A stretch of DNA of 64,000 bases from Dactylorhiza incarnata (Eukaryota > Streptophyta > Magnoliopsida > Asparagales > Orchidaceae): positions 19,207,001 to 19,271,000 of the forward strand of contig JAWHQI010000016.1 in the NCBI GenBank assembly GCA_033032865.1. Reading direction: 5' to 3'. The notes below the pieces were generated by a model. The model was not told where the DNA came from. It was given only the letters and a program-made list of their open reading frames with translations, and did not search any database. Positions within the stretch are counted from its first letter, which is position 1; every line of letters begins with the position of its first letter. The translations under genes and the position numbers were made by a program. Below are positions 32,300-42,000 of this stretch, in pieces.

Positions 32300-33593
32300 T
32301 TACCGGTGGTTGTTGCTCCCTAGGGCCTCTCGCCCTCCTGATCTCCAAGAACTCTGGGCAGGCGGTCGTTGCGTGACCTTCCTCCTGGTGGAAGTCACAA
32401 TACGACAACGCCATCCCTCCTCCTCAGCCTCCGTCGCACGGTTTCTCCTCCTTTCTCCCGCTCCTCCTGCTCCTACTCTCCTTCCCCTTCCTCGGCCGAT
32501 CGCCATGGCCTGCTGAGGCGGGGGAGGGAGTGGCCTCGGGCCCTGCCTCCACCCTGGGTGTTTGGGTCTTCCTTGACCTCCTTGGAAGTTGCCCCCTCCT
32601 TGGGCGAAACCTCTTCCCGGGCCCTGCATCCCCCCTCCCTGCTGCCTCCATCCCAACTCTGGGGCCCTCGGCTCTTCTCTTCTCCTAACCTCCTGCTACC
32701 TCACCTCCGACTCACTCAGCTTCACCAGCCTTTTTGCGAACTCCGGGTTGGCCGCTTCCCCTTCGATTTCCTCCTCCGCCCTCTCCATCAGCTCTTCAAA
32801 GGACAGGGGGGGTTTCCGCTTCAGGTTCATCTTGAAGAACCCCTCCCGCAGTCCCACCGTGAAGGCAAGCTGGAGGGTGAACCCGGGCACCTCCTGGATG
32901 AGCCGGACCTCCTCTTGGAATCGGTCCACGTAGTGGGCCAGCGAAGAGCGACTCAGCATCCTTCTTACTCTTCTTCGAGGTCAAGAAGCATAGCTGAAAG
33001 CTACGATGCAGGTCCTCGAGCGTGTAGATCGACCCCACTGGGAGCTGGTGGAACCAGTCCCGTGCCTTCTCCTTCAAGGTGATGGCAAAAAGTTGGCCTT
33101 TGAAAGCATCCGACATAGGCCGAATGGAGACTGTGTCCTCAAACCATTGCTGGTGTTGGACGAGGTCATCCTTGACGGTGTAGTAGACCATATACGGCTG
33201 CCTGAAACCTTCTGGAACGGGCGTGGAAAGCACCAACTCACAGAACGGGCTTCCCCCGCTTGTCGTCCTCGCCAGCCCCACTTGCCCCACGAGTTCACCC
33301 ACCGGGCTCGCGCTCGCCGGGCTGGGGAACAACTGTCGCCCTGCTAGATCTCGCCCCGACGCCTCGCTGACCTGCTCCTTGCTGGGCCTCTGCCCCGGGG
33401 CGTTCTCTCCTACCCTCAGTAGCTGGATGAACTGGGCCGCTGGGGTTGCGAACTCGCCTCGCGCCGCAGCGAAGGCGAGGTTGATCGTCTCGAGAACCTC
33501 CCTTCGAAAATCTGCCAGCATCCCTACCGTTGCTGGCAAGCCAGATGGTGACGAACTGCCACAGCCGGCATCTCGCTCATCCTCTCCAGCCAA
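32300..33593 (-). pseudogene. Tat-type gag
   Basis: Begins with ATG at 33593, about 60 bases from the LTR. Residues 1-125 are variable. The conserved gag core starts near 130 (EGFRQPYMVYYTVKDDLVQH, LKEKARDWFHQLPVGSIYTL, EDLHRSFQLCF). After a frameshift near 32955 the core continues as HYVDRFQEEVRLIQEVPGFT and AFTVGLREGFF (32696-32959). Downstream is a Gly/Gln/Arg-rich linker and a degenerate CDFHQEEGHATTAC zinc motif near 32390-32350. The pattern fits Tat/Athila-type Gypsy gag, with two frameshifts. Confidence 0.8.
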
Positions 33594-33630
33594 GTTATCT
33601 CCCTGGGAATTTCTTGTACTAGCTGCGGTA

Positions 33631-33646
33631 CACGCTCACCGCACCA
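33631..33646 (-). promoter_or_regulatory. Primer-binding site matching Phe tRNA
   Basis: Coding strand TGGTGCGGTGAGCGTG, four bases from the LTR. From memory it is a 16-base match to the complement of the plant cytosolic tRNA-Phe 3' end (CACGCUCACCGCACCA). Confidence 0.75.
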
Positions 33647-33650
33647 AAAA

Positions 33651-34535
33651 TGTTGGAACCGAGATTTGGCCCAACGAGGAGTTCGGACCCCAAAGAGGGG
33701 GCATCTATCACTTACTGATCCCGCAGAGGAACCTGGCCGAAAATATAGAACTAAACACCGACCCTTGGCTGCAGCATGGTGGTCCCACCACACACCCGAA
33801 AGATCTTAGAGCGCTTCCCCTCCTAAGCCAAAGCTGAAGTCGGGCACCTTGGAGAGCCTGAGGAGCTAACTAAAGATGTCTTAAGGAGGAAGAAGCCAAA
33901 GATCTCGATCCTCTCCAAAGTTGCCCTTCAGGGTCTATATATAGTTTTTTTCTCTTCTGGTCTGCTAATAACGTAACTCCGCCTTTTAGTTTTACTAATC
34001 GCACCCCAAACTGGTTTGCTAACAGACAAACTCCGTTGTTCTGAAGGGCTATCGGCAACCCACCAAGGGTATCTTGGTAAATTCACCTCTAGACCCCACT
34101 GGGCGAGTGGCCCGTGAAGGTGCCGCTCGCCTGACTTCCCGCGAGCCGGGTTCGCGAGATCTTACTATGCGGGTGGTCCGTGAAGGCACCACTCTATACC
34201 CTTGGCCACCCGGGCGAGTGAGGTTCCCCATCCTTATTCGCCTGGCGGCCCGTGCATCCAAAGCTTGGGCGGGCGAGTGCTTGATGGAGAATGCGCTCGC
34301 CCCCCTCCACTACCCTGAGCCGCTTACGCAGTGGCGAGCCTTGCTCGCCTCTCCGTTTCTAAATGCACCCCAAATCGGCGAACATACACTCGCCTCGCTT
34401 TCGCACTACGCTCCTCGCAAGGAGGTGAGTCTTGCCTCGCCCTCGCGACCCGCTCGTCGCGAGGCGGCGAGCCCTTACTTGCTTCGCCTATGCCCGATTC
34501 TCAATTTTACCCTTCGTCGAACACGGGGTTGTACA
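33651..34535 (-). repeat. Tat-type LTR, right copy (5' LTR)
   Basis: Plus strand TGTTGGAACCGAG...GGGGTTGTACA, 885 bp, next to the primer site and gag. TATA box near 33940 (CTATATATAG). GC-rich U3 with repeated GGGCGAGTG/CTCGCC words. Similar in layout to 22371-23245 but too diverged to be called a young pair. Confidence 0.8.
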
Positions 34536-34539
34536 TGAA

Positions 34540-35400
34540 GGTTCTTGGTGATGTCTGGAGTTTGTTGCTTCTACAATCTAGGTTGCTGCATTCGCATTTA
34601 GATTTTATTAATTCATAATTTAATCTCTGGTTCTTCTCAAGAAATCTTCTTAGCTCTTCCTCAAGAGCCTTCTTTTCCTCGGCCCAGGAGTTACAGTCAA
34701 TGACTTATGTTGAAGCTTGCAATTCAAGCTTCTCATACAATCCTTGATTGCACTGGGTGAGGTCCTCATTCAATTCAGTTAATGAATTAATTTTCCTTTC
34801 AAATATTATATTCTCATTACAAAGATTCTTAAAGATGTTTTTAAATTCAGGTGAATTAAAATCTATGTAGTCAATGTAGAAATAGAAGTATCGTTCTCTT
34901 CATGGGCCATATGACACTTAACTTCAGACCCTTCTTCATTTTCAGAGTCCGAGCTTTCCTCAGAGGAGGAGAATGATTCACTCCAGCTTTGAGCAATCAT
35001 CTCCTTCTCTTTCTTGTGTGGTTTCCTATTCTTCTCCTCCTCATTTCCCTTGGATCTTAAATGATCCTTCATCTTTTTTCTGCAGTCTATGGAGATGTCC
35101 TCCTTTCCTACAATAGCAATAAATAATTTCATCAGATGGTTTAGAATCATTTTTGATGTTCTTGGAGCTTCTTTCCTTGCTCCTTTCCTTGTACTTAGAA
35201 GGAGTGGTCTCATTCTTCCAACCATGCTGCTTCATTGTAAAGAAGCTTAACTCCTCTTCAGAGAAAGAGGGAGGAACTCTTCTTGATTCAGTGGTACCCA
35301 AGTCCACTATCATCTCAGGAGTTGGCTTGAAATGGGTGGCTGGTTCTTACTCATCTTTTATCTGTGAGGTAGTCAGCTCAAAAGACTGCAGCTTTCCATA
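34540..35400 (-). pseudogene. Copia C gag, zinc knuckle and C-terminal coil
   Basis: Read from right to left: YGKLQSFELTTSQIKDE (just left of the compact element), KNIKNDSKPSDEIIYCYCRK with a damaged zinc knuckle (35041-35313), then RSKGNEEEKNRKPHKKEKE, SWSESFSSSEESSDSENEEG and CHMAHEEND (34863-35225), matching the acidic stretch after the knuckle in Copia A. Further coiled-coil sequence continues to about 34560. One frameshift lies in the knuckle and a few stops follow. Confidence 0.75.
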
Positions 35401-35405
35401 GAGTG

Positions 35406-35655
35406 TGTTACCATTATTAATTAATTAGTCTTAAGTCTTTTTATTTTAATGACATGTGAGCCCCCTCCCCCCTATATAAGGAGGAGGTAAGGGAGTGTTA
35501 TTTTTTATCTTTGAGATCATTAGGGTTTGGCTCTCATTTGAGAGAGGGATCTTAGGAGGAACCAGCCTCCTAGATCTTGACCGGAGTTCGCTCCGGATTG
35601 TATCTGTGTTCTTGTTATTGCAATCATGTCTCTTGATTTGTTCCATACGCTATCA
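35406..35655 (+). repeat. 5' LTR of the compact element
   Basis: TGTTACCATTATT...ACGCTATCA; TATA box CCTATATAAGGAGG near 35470. Confidence 0.92.
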
Positions 35656-35656
35656 A

Positions 35657-35670
35657 TGGTCCGACCTGCC
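35657..35670 (+). promoter_or_regulatory. Candidate primer-binding site (Tyr tRNA), compact element
   Basis: TGGTCCGACCTGCC one base after the LTR. It agrees at 13 of 14 positions with the complement of the plant tRNA-Tyr 3' end as I remember it (TGGTCCGACCTACC). Confidence 0.7.
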
Positions 35671-36729
35671 GACCTCCGCCCGCTGCCCTTTCAACCGCCG
35701 AGTACCAGCAGCCCCCACAACAACCTCCTCGATCGGCTCGACCTGAATACCGACTTGCTGAACGACATCCTCGCCCGCCTTCGCAACCTCCAAGGAAGTT
35801 GCCGCCTTCGCATGGTTCCCCTTCTCGACGCACCAGCAGCCGCCTGCCCGCTCCAGTCCACGCCGTTTCCGCTCCAGTCCACGCCGCTTCCGCCCCAGTC
35901 CACGCCGCTTCCGCTTCCGCTCCAGTCCACGCCGCTTCTGCTCCAGTCTTCGCTTTCTCGAAGCACTAGTAGCCGCCTGCCCGCTCTAGCCCACGCAGCT
36001 TGGAGGAGCGAACCCTCACCTGTGCTGCTCCCTACGTCGGCAGCCCCCACCTCCATCGAGCTCCATCGTCCGCTGCCCGCCTGCAACGCGCATCCAGCGC
36101 CTATGCCGGCCCCAGTATCGGAAGCTTCCCCCCCCCCCCCCCCCACACCGCTCTCGCACCGGTCCCGGCCGCAACAGCAGCAGCCCACGCCTCCGGCGCC
36201 GACAGCCTCCAGATCCAGCCCGCGCCTTCTCCTGTAGCGGCAACGTGCGCCCGCAACTTTTTACTTCTGCGATCACCTTCTTCCTCCTTGCGCGTCGACT
36301 CCTTTGCTGTCGCCTGCATCAACCTCGCGTCCCGCTCGGCCGCTCTCTTCCCTCTTGAGCCGCGCGCCGTCTCCGAATCCTTCTTCTCCCTAAACTGCCG
36401 AGCCCCCTTTCCCATCAACCCCTGCCAGCAGCTTTATTTTCCCCCCACTACATGACAAACCCCTCTCCTTTTACCTCCTTACCCCTCACCTCGTACTTTT
36501 TTATCACTCCTCCCCTTCACACATCTAGCCGCTCGGGTTGTTCCGCCGACCCCACTGACGATCGTTAGCCGCCCCCTCCCTCTCCTTTTCAACATTTTGT
36601 CCTTTTGCAGTTTGTCACACTTCCGCTACCCCTCGGCGACAAGTTGGACGTCGCTTCCGTGCTCAAAGATCCCGACAAAGATTTAGGACTCGGCCTTGCG
36701 TACAAGGCCGATTTTCAAGACCGGCGTAT

Positions 36730-36979
36730 TGTTACCATTATTAATTAATTATTCTTAAGTTTTTTTATTTTAATGACATGTGATCCCCCTCCCTCCTATA
36801 TAAGGAGGAGGTAAGGGAGTGTTATTTTTTATCTTTGAGATCATTAGGGTTTGGCTCTCATTTGAGAGAGGGATCTTAGGAGGAACCAACCTCCTAGATC
36901 TTGGCCGGAGTTTGCTCCGGATTGTATCTGTGTTCTTGTTATTGCAATCATGTCTCTTGATTTGTTCCATACGCTATCA
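36730..36979 (+). repeat. 3' LTR of the compact element
   Basis: Same length as the 5' LTR, with about seven single-base differences. The sequence before it (AAGACCGGCGTAT) is only weakly purine-rich. Confidence 0.92.
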
Positions 36980-36984
36980 GAGTG

Positions 36985-37381
36985 CCTCATGGGTGATTTC
37001 CCCGAGCTTCTTGGTTTCTTTTATTGCCCGAGAGTATGGGAGATACTCTTTGGTGAGACTCTTGAGGAGCTTATCATTTTGCACCTCATCAAAAATCTCC
37101 CTTCCATAAGTTTTTGGGTCATTGATGATAGTGGTATATCTCGTATACCATTCCACCACTAGCTCATCGGTCTTCATCTTAAAATTTTCATATTGGCTAA
37201 TTAGGTCGGTCTTCTTGTCCTTCCTCACATCCTCACCTTCTTCAGCCATGGTAGTGAGGGCATCCCAGATTTCTTTGGCAGATGCACAGTTGATGATGGT
37301 TTGATAGAGATCGTCAGATAAAATGTTGACAAGGATGTTCATGGCCTTTTTATTGTAAGACTTCATCTTCTTGTCTTCCTA
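36985..37381 (-). pseudogene. Copia C gag, UBN2 domain
   Basis: A 129-codon open frame: MKSYNKKAMNILVNILSDDL, CASAKEIWDALTTMAEEGED, KTDLISQYENFKMKTDELVV and KETKKLGEITHEAL. This is the best preserved gag UBN2 domain in the window. It stops in the compact element's LTR; to the left of that element the gag continues with YGKLQSFEL. The stretch before the first Met also looks like gag but contains a stop. Confidence 0.85.
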
Positions 37382-38565
37382 AGACCATTGGTTAACATAT
37401 GAGTTATAGTAAAACATCAAGAAACAGAAAGATAAACAAGTACAGAAAATCATCCGGAAGGCACAAGATTTATAGAGGTTCCCCAATCAACTAGGTACGT
37501 ACTCTCTTCCACTAATTAGTGGGCTAGCACTGGCTTTGCACCAAGGCGATGAGCCTTTTCTACTAGAGACTCCAACCCATAAAATCTTTTCTACTGGAGA
37601 TCCAATAACCCAAGCAGCTCTTTTGCAGGAAGAGTATTATAACCTTATACAGTTGATGGTTAAACCTTTGAAGGCTTTAGCTTAAGTAGAGTTGTCTCTG
37701 AAGAAGAGAGACTAGCTGAATCCTAGAAGAAAAGAGATTCAATATACAAAGGAGAAGGAAGAAGGAAGAAGATGTGTTCTTAGCTTCTTTCAGAACCAGC
37801 TAAGCTTATGTCAGAGTTTTAGGGCATCCTTTAGAATAAGGAGCTTTTATATTTCTTCCTTCTTTTCATATATGTACAAGTTCCATCGAGACATGTGCGA
37901 CATCAGTGGCAAAAGCTAGTGCCTTCAATTATGAGACTTGCAAAAACTGTATTTTGATTTGACAAAAATTTTATGTTCGGTCAACGATCGCTGAGCGCCT
38001 CAGTCAACGATTACTTAGTGGACTATTCCTGGGAGAGATAGTGCGGTCTACGATCATAGATTTTCGATCAGCGAGTTGTGATCAGCCTTTTCCTTGATCT
38101 GGGGTCAGTGGTCGACAATGTCAGCGGTCGACAATTGTTGAGCGATGCTTGCGGTCGCCGGTCAACGATCGTTGATCGTTGGGTAGACTTCTTCAGATCG
38201 TCAAGAGTTGTGTGAGTCGGTCGTCGATCCGCAGTCGTAGATTGCTGAGCTTACTTCTTCAGACTTTATTCTATGAGCTTCCTTGTCACCGAAGAGTGGT
38301 CGGCGGTCAACGATCATTGAGATTTCCTTGAGATCAACGATCGATGTGCGCCTCGACCACCTGTCAACGATTGTCATTTAACGATCGTAGATTGCAAAGC
38401 TTTCTTTGAGAGGACTTCTCCTTACCTTTGCTTGTCTTCATGTACTTCATTTAGCTATAGTTAATTTATATCCTCACCTAATATTTTGAGGAGTTCTATA
38501 TCATCAACTTCCTAACTTTATTACATAACTTTATTTCATTAAATCCTTAGAAATATTTCCAAACA
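37382..38565 (-). repeat. 5' LTR of Copia C (approximate)
   Basis: Reversed relative to Copia A. 'TTTATAGAGGTTCCCC' near 37470 and the TTCC-AAACA right end (38557-38565) match the Copia A LTR landmarks. 37980-38400 carries many GTCAACGATCG/CGATCGTTGA words instead of the TCGACG words of Copia A. The usual LTR end and initiator-Met primer site are not found at the left border, so a small deletion is likely there. Confidence 0.65.
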
Positions 38566-40009
38566 CTATCTATGCGGATCGATTGATTGGTGGTTGATTA
38601 AACTACAACAAGAGAAATAAAAACCTAAACTACGATGGATTTCATCCAAATCTTTCACCACAACACATTAAATCGACTAAAGTAGAAATATGTGTTATAA
38701 TGATGGTCACACAACTTTACATGATTACAACATTACTCAATCCAATATCCAACCATCCACATAAAAATATAAGAAAAACCCATGATTTACTCTAACTTTG
38801 CGAATGAGAGAAAAATACAAATTATGCAAGAGTCTTTGCCTTGGATACGAAGAGGTGAGCGTCTAGTCGTCAAACCATGCCCTCTAACGATTCTTGGTTG
38901 TGTCTGGGCTCGAGGAAGTGCTATCACCAACTTCCCAAAATTACTTGTCTTCTCTTTTGTACGCGTCCTCCACATTCTTCTCCGATTACCTCTTGTTTGT
39001 CGAGTGAAAGCGGTGGAAATCTCCGTTAAAAGCCTTTCGATGGTGAAAGAACACTTAGGGAAAAGCCGTAGTCTGGAAGAAGAGGAAACAAAGGAGAGTG
39101 GCGGAAAAATCCCGCCACGGCTCGTAATTTCTGCTTAAATTTAATCACAATTTTTAAGTCGCGCACGGTCGTGCGTGTTGGAAGCACACAATATTCTTCA
39201 GACTTTTGAATTTTGGGGCCAGAGTTGATGACAATGCACGACCGTGCGCAACATGAAAAATGACATACTTTGCAAATGATTAAGGGGACTTAAACTCCAA
39301 CCACTTGGGATCATAATAACATGTTATAAACTATAAAATAGGTATTGGGCAAGAATAGATAAAAGAGGATATGCGGAGATTCTTGGGGTGCATGACTTTG
39401 CTAAGCCTAGCACAAGGACCGTGCACCAAGTTCAAAATATGGGAATTGTCTCCCCAAGATTCTTAGTTAAGTGAAAATCCTCCTTTTAACTCTATTTGTG
39501 CTCATGTATCATCTTTTAGAAAACTTTAGTAAAATAGTTAAATCATAGTAAAGAGGAGTTATAAACATAAGAATGAGATCAAAAAGAAAGCCTAAATAAC
39601 TATGTGAAATTTACCTATCACTAATGGGAAACAGATAAAATGAAGAGGTTTTGCTCCCAATCCTCATCGGAATCCCACAAAATCATACAACTATTTAATC
39701 CCAAGCCAAATTTATTGATTCCCATGATCCGATTATCAATTCGGAGGCACTCTGACCGTACTAGCACATATAAGTCACAAACCCTAGATGACCGCCACGA
39801 CAAACATCACCACTTAAGTCGACATGACTACCATGACTTCACCACAATGACCTAAGCTCGAAATCCTTTATTAAGCGCATGGATTTCTAGCATGACGAGG
39901 ATGCAATCCAACGTCTTGTTGTTTCCCAATAAACCGAGGACCTCATATCCTACTAATTAGTGATGTAAGGGTCTCAAATGCAAAAGAAGTAGAAGAAAAG
40001 CTAAACGAA
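38566..40009. other. Unassigned AT-rich DNA
   Basis: No recognisable protein, LTR pair or RNA. The ORF at 38782-39138 (118 codons, plus strand) has no familiar motif. GCACGACCGTGC-type palindromic words occur at about 39165 and 39240. It could be intron or upstream sequence of the exon at 40519, or an unrecognised element. Confidence 0.4.
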
Positions 40010-40222
40010 AGCCTTGGCGCACCGGTTGAGGTGTTGCCGTTGTTGGGTTTGAGGAACCACACCCCAACAGCCGTGTGACCTTGAGGTCACAGATTCAAGT
40101 CCTGGAAGCAGCCTCTTGCAAAAATGCATGGTAAGGTTTGCCTACATTTCACCCTTGTGGTGGGACCCTTCCCCGGACCCTCGCTGCGCGGGGATGCCTT
40201 TGTGCACCAGGCTGCCCTTTTT
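40010..40222 (+). mobile_element. Au-type SINE
   Basis: Recognised by its tRNA-like head GCCTTGGCGCACCGGTTGAG, the B-box-like AGATTCAAGTCCTGG (40091-40105), GCAGCCTCTTGCAAAAATGC, 'GGACCCTTCCCCGGACCC' and the end TTTGTGCACCAGGCTGCCC followed by a short T run. These are the landmarks of the angiosperm Au SINE family, which is transcribed by RNA polymerase III and moved by LINE enzymes. The A- and B-box parts are separated by a 29-bp insertion at 40041-40069. Target duplications are not clear. Confidence 0.88.
40041..40069. mobile_element. 29-bp insertion with TG...CA ends inside the SINE
   Basis: Starts TGTTGGG and ends CCCCAACA (inverted 7-bp ends) and is flanked by the direct repeat GCCGT (40036-40040 and 40070-40074). 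The canonical Au SINE reads from GTTGCCG straight to GTGACC here, so both the insert and one GCCGT are extra. Confidence 0.7.
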
Positions 40223-40518
40223 ACGTGCGATGGACGTGTAGGATTTAATGTAGGGCTTAATTTGAAAGTATGGTATGAGCGGGGCGATTGCTATATTGTC
40301 TAATATAATAAATACATATATATATCCAAGGGGGTACTTTTGTGCATGGATGTTATGAAATGTAAACTTACAAGGGAGGTTTTTGTATTTTCGAAAGTTA
40401 GAGGGGTGCAAGCTGTAATTACACAAATTTTGAGGGGAGGTCCCGGTAAATAACCCTATATATATATATTTCAGAATGAGTTACTAACTGCTCATTTTGT
40501 GCCAATTTTTCCTTGTAG

Positions 40519-40766
40519 TCCTTGCAACAGAAGAGAAGTACAATGAAGCCATGATCTCTGCTGCCAATCGTTTAGTTGCAGCGATTGATGGTCTGCCAGA
40601 TCTAGGTGGTCCTACTTTCAAAGACAACAAGCGTGAATCCAACTTCAAGAGCAAGGAAGAGACTGCTGAGAAGAGAGGGCAATTCAGCGTAGTAGTTGGA
40701 GGCTTGCTAGTGATTGCTTTTGTAGTTCCAATGGCACAATACTATGCTTATGTCTCCAAGAAATAG
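40519..40766 (+). CDS. Terminal exon of a small host membrane protein
   Basis: A splice acceptor (CCAATTTTTCCTTGTAG, ending 40518) precedes an open frame ending at TAG 40764-40766. It encodes about 82 residues: a charged part with EEKYNEAMISAANRLVAAID, GLPDLGGPTFKDNKRESNF and KEETAEKRGQ, then one hydrophobic segment (FSVVVGGLLVIAFVVPMAQY) and a short tail ending in Lys-Lys. This predicts a C-terminally anchored single-pass membrane protein. Composition and codon use differ from all TE sequence around it, so I take it as a genuine host exon. I do not recognise the family with certainty. Upstream exons are not identified in this window and may lie beyond the TE block. The ATG at 40497 of the open frame lies in the intron. 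Confidence 0.7.
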
Positions 40767-40900
40767 ACTGTGTATCAAGAATGTAATAAGCACTTTTATG
40801 CATCTTTGGAAACTTACTGGTTGTTTCCATTTTTTGGTTTGTTTTGGATCAGTAATTCTTATTAGCATAAATGGTGGTTTTTATCTTATGCATAAATTTA
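40767..40900 (+). other. Likely 3' UTR of the host exon
   Basis: T-rich sequence after the stop, with AATAAG (about 40784) as a possible weak polyadenylation signal. The end is not determined. Confidence 0.35.
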
Positions 40901-41019
40901 TAAATGAGATATATTTATCATAATTGTGTCTATAACTAGTGTTATAGAAAATATTATATTATTTTGTAGACAATGGTATTTCAATATTTGCTATCAGCCT
41001 TTAGAGAATGCACGAATGC

Positions 41020-41180
41020 AAAAAAAAAAAATTTGTCTATTCAATTTGTATGGAAGTTTTTGGGTCTCACACTTGTCATGATGAAAGTTTTTGGTCATGC
41101 ATATATTTGTATGAAAGTTTTGGGGCCTACATATATTTGTATGAAGGTTTTGAGTCCTGCATATATTATTGGGGTATAAA
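41020..41180. repeat. Short tandem repeat, about 31-bp unit
   Basis: Three to four copies of 'TTTGTATGAAAGTTTTGGGG' followed by 'CCTACATATA'. ORFs on both strands here are by-products. Confidence 0.7.
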
Positions 41181-41214
41181 ATTGTGTAGAATAGATGAAG
41201 TATTTTGCTTCCAA

Positions 41215-42000
41215 GAGTAACATTTGACGCCAAATAAAATTATGAAAAATAAAGGTGATGTTCTTGTTCAATCCAAATATTCTCATGTGGTAGAAAGCTT
41301 AATGTATTTAGCCAATAACACAATACTAGCCATTTACTTGTTATGTTGCAAGTGTACATACTGCACACTCTTTCAATTTAATTCTGGAGCCAATATTGCG
41401 TGTTTGATTCAATGTTATTGTTTATAAATATCTATACAATCTAAGTTGTAATTGAATTTATAAGATGTAAGTTTCATTTTAGAATAATTGTTGTTATAAA
41501 AATGTAATTTAAACAAAAAATAAAACAGTTGACGTCTTTAAATAACATGATGCTATAAGATGCGTATTAGAAAATCAAACTGTTTGACATCATTAAGTAA
41601 CATAATGCTACATTTTTTTAGAAACCTGAAAGCACACTTCACTATAGTTATATTTTGTTGGTTTTCACAATATAATTTTTGGTTATAAGCTGCAAACTAA
41701 TTGCAGGAAATCTACCACAATAACTGAAGGAATAGCTCCCTGAAAACTAATTGCAGGAAATTTTCAAATGTCAAAAAGGTATTCGAAGTTTAGGGTGGAA
41801 AACAAACAATTAAGAGAGAAAATTTAATATCATTTACTTCCATAATGTCAGAACAGACGCTTGATATCATTTTACTGAAGGACTAGAGTGAAGGCTTGTA
41901 CTAAGATTTATTGACGAGGATGAACTCAAAGTCCATTAGTCAATTGTCAGAATCACAAACCAAATCTTTTGGTAGGAAAAATGTTCAAAAGGTTCAATAG
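41215..42000. other. AT-rich DNA without recognisable features
   Basis: No ORF with a familiar motif. Two short direct repeats ('AAACTAATTGCAGGAAAT' at about 41694 and 41744). Confidence 0.5.

Larger units (their letters stand above)
35406..36979 (+). mobile_element. Compact non-autonomous LTR element (TRIM/LARD-like), 1574 bp
   Basis: Two 250-bp LTRs (35406-35655, 36730-36979), TG...CA ends, and perfect 5-bp target duplications GAGTG (35401-35405, 36980-36984). I count about seven mismatches between LTRs (near 97%). The internal 1074 bp encode no recognisable gag or pol; they are Pro/Ser-rich when translated and hold a CCGCTTCCGCTCCAGTCCAC repeat (35850-35990) and a 17-base C run (36128-36144). 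The last 130 bp (DKLDVASVLKDPDKDLGLGL) resemble a pol C-terminal tail, but weakly. Inserted in the Copia C gag. Plus orientation follows from the primer site and the LTR TATA box (CCTATATAAGG). Confidence 0.92.
34536..38565 (-). mobile_element. Copia C, minus-strand gag and 5' LTR
   Basis: Gag on the minus strand from about 37366 down to 34540, split by the compact LTR element (35406-36979). The 5' LTR lies to the right. Protease and pol are not present because the element ends where the Tat-type LTR begins. The gag and LTR resemble Copia A. Confidence 0.75.

Noticed and set aside
22371..34535. One clean 12.2-kb Tat-type element with a matched LTR pair
   Set aside because: The two LTRs agree in layout and length but are too different, and the outer flanks (CCAAA, TGAAG) are not a target duplication; they may belong to two related elements.
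35691..36418. Gly/Ser-rich ORFs on the minus strand of the compact element, and the 203-codon plus-strand ORF 35626-36237
   Set aside because: Low-complexity translations of GC-rich repeats with no conserved motif; the plus-strand ORF starts in the LTR and crosses the primer site.
38782..39138. 118-codon ORF as an upstream exon of the host gene
   Set aside because: No splice donor in a fitting place and no resemblance to an organelle-targeting or membrane-protein N-terminus; kept as unassigned.
40010..40105. A tRNA gene
   Set aside because: A- and B-box-like sequences are present, but no cloverleaf can be closed and the rest matches the Au SINE body.
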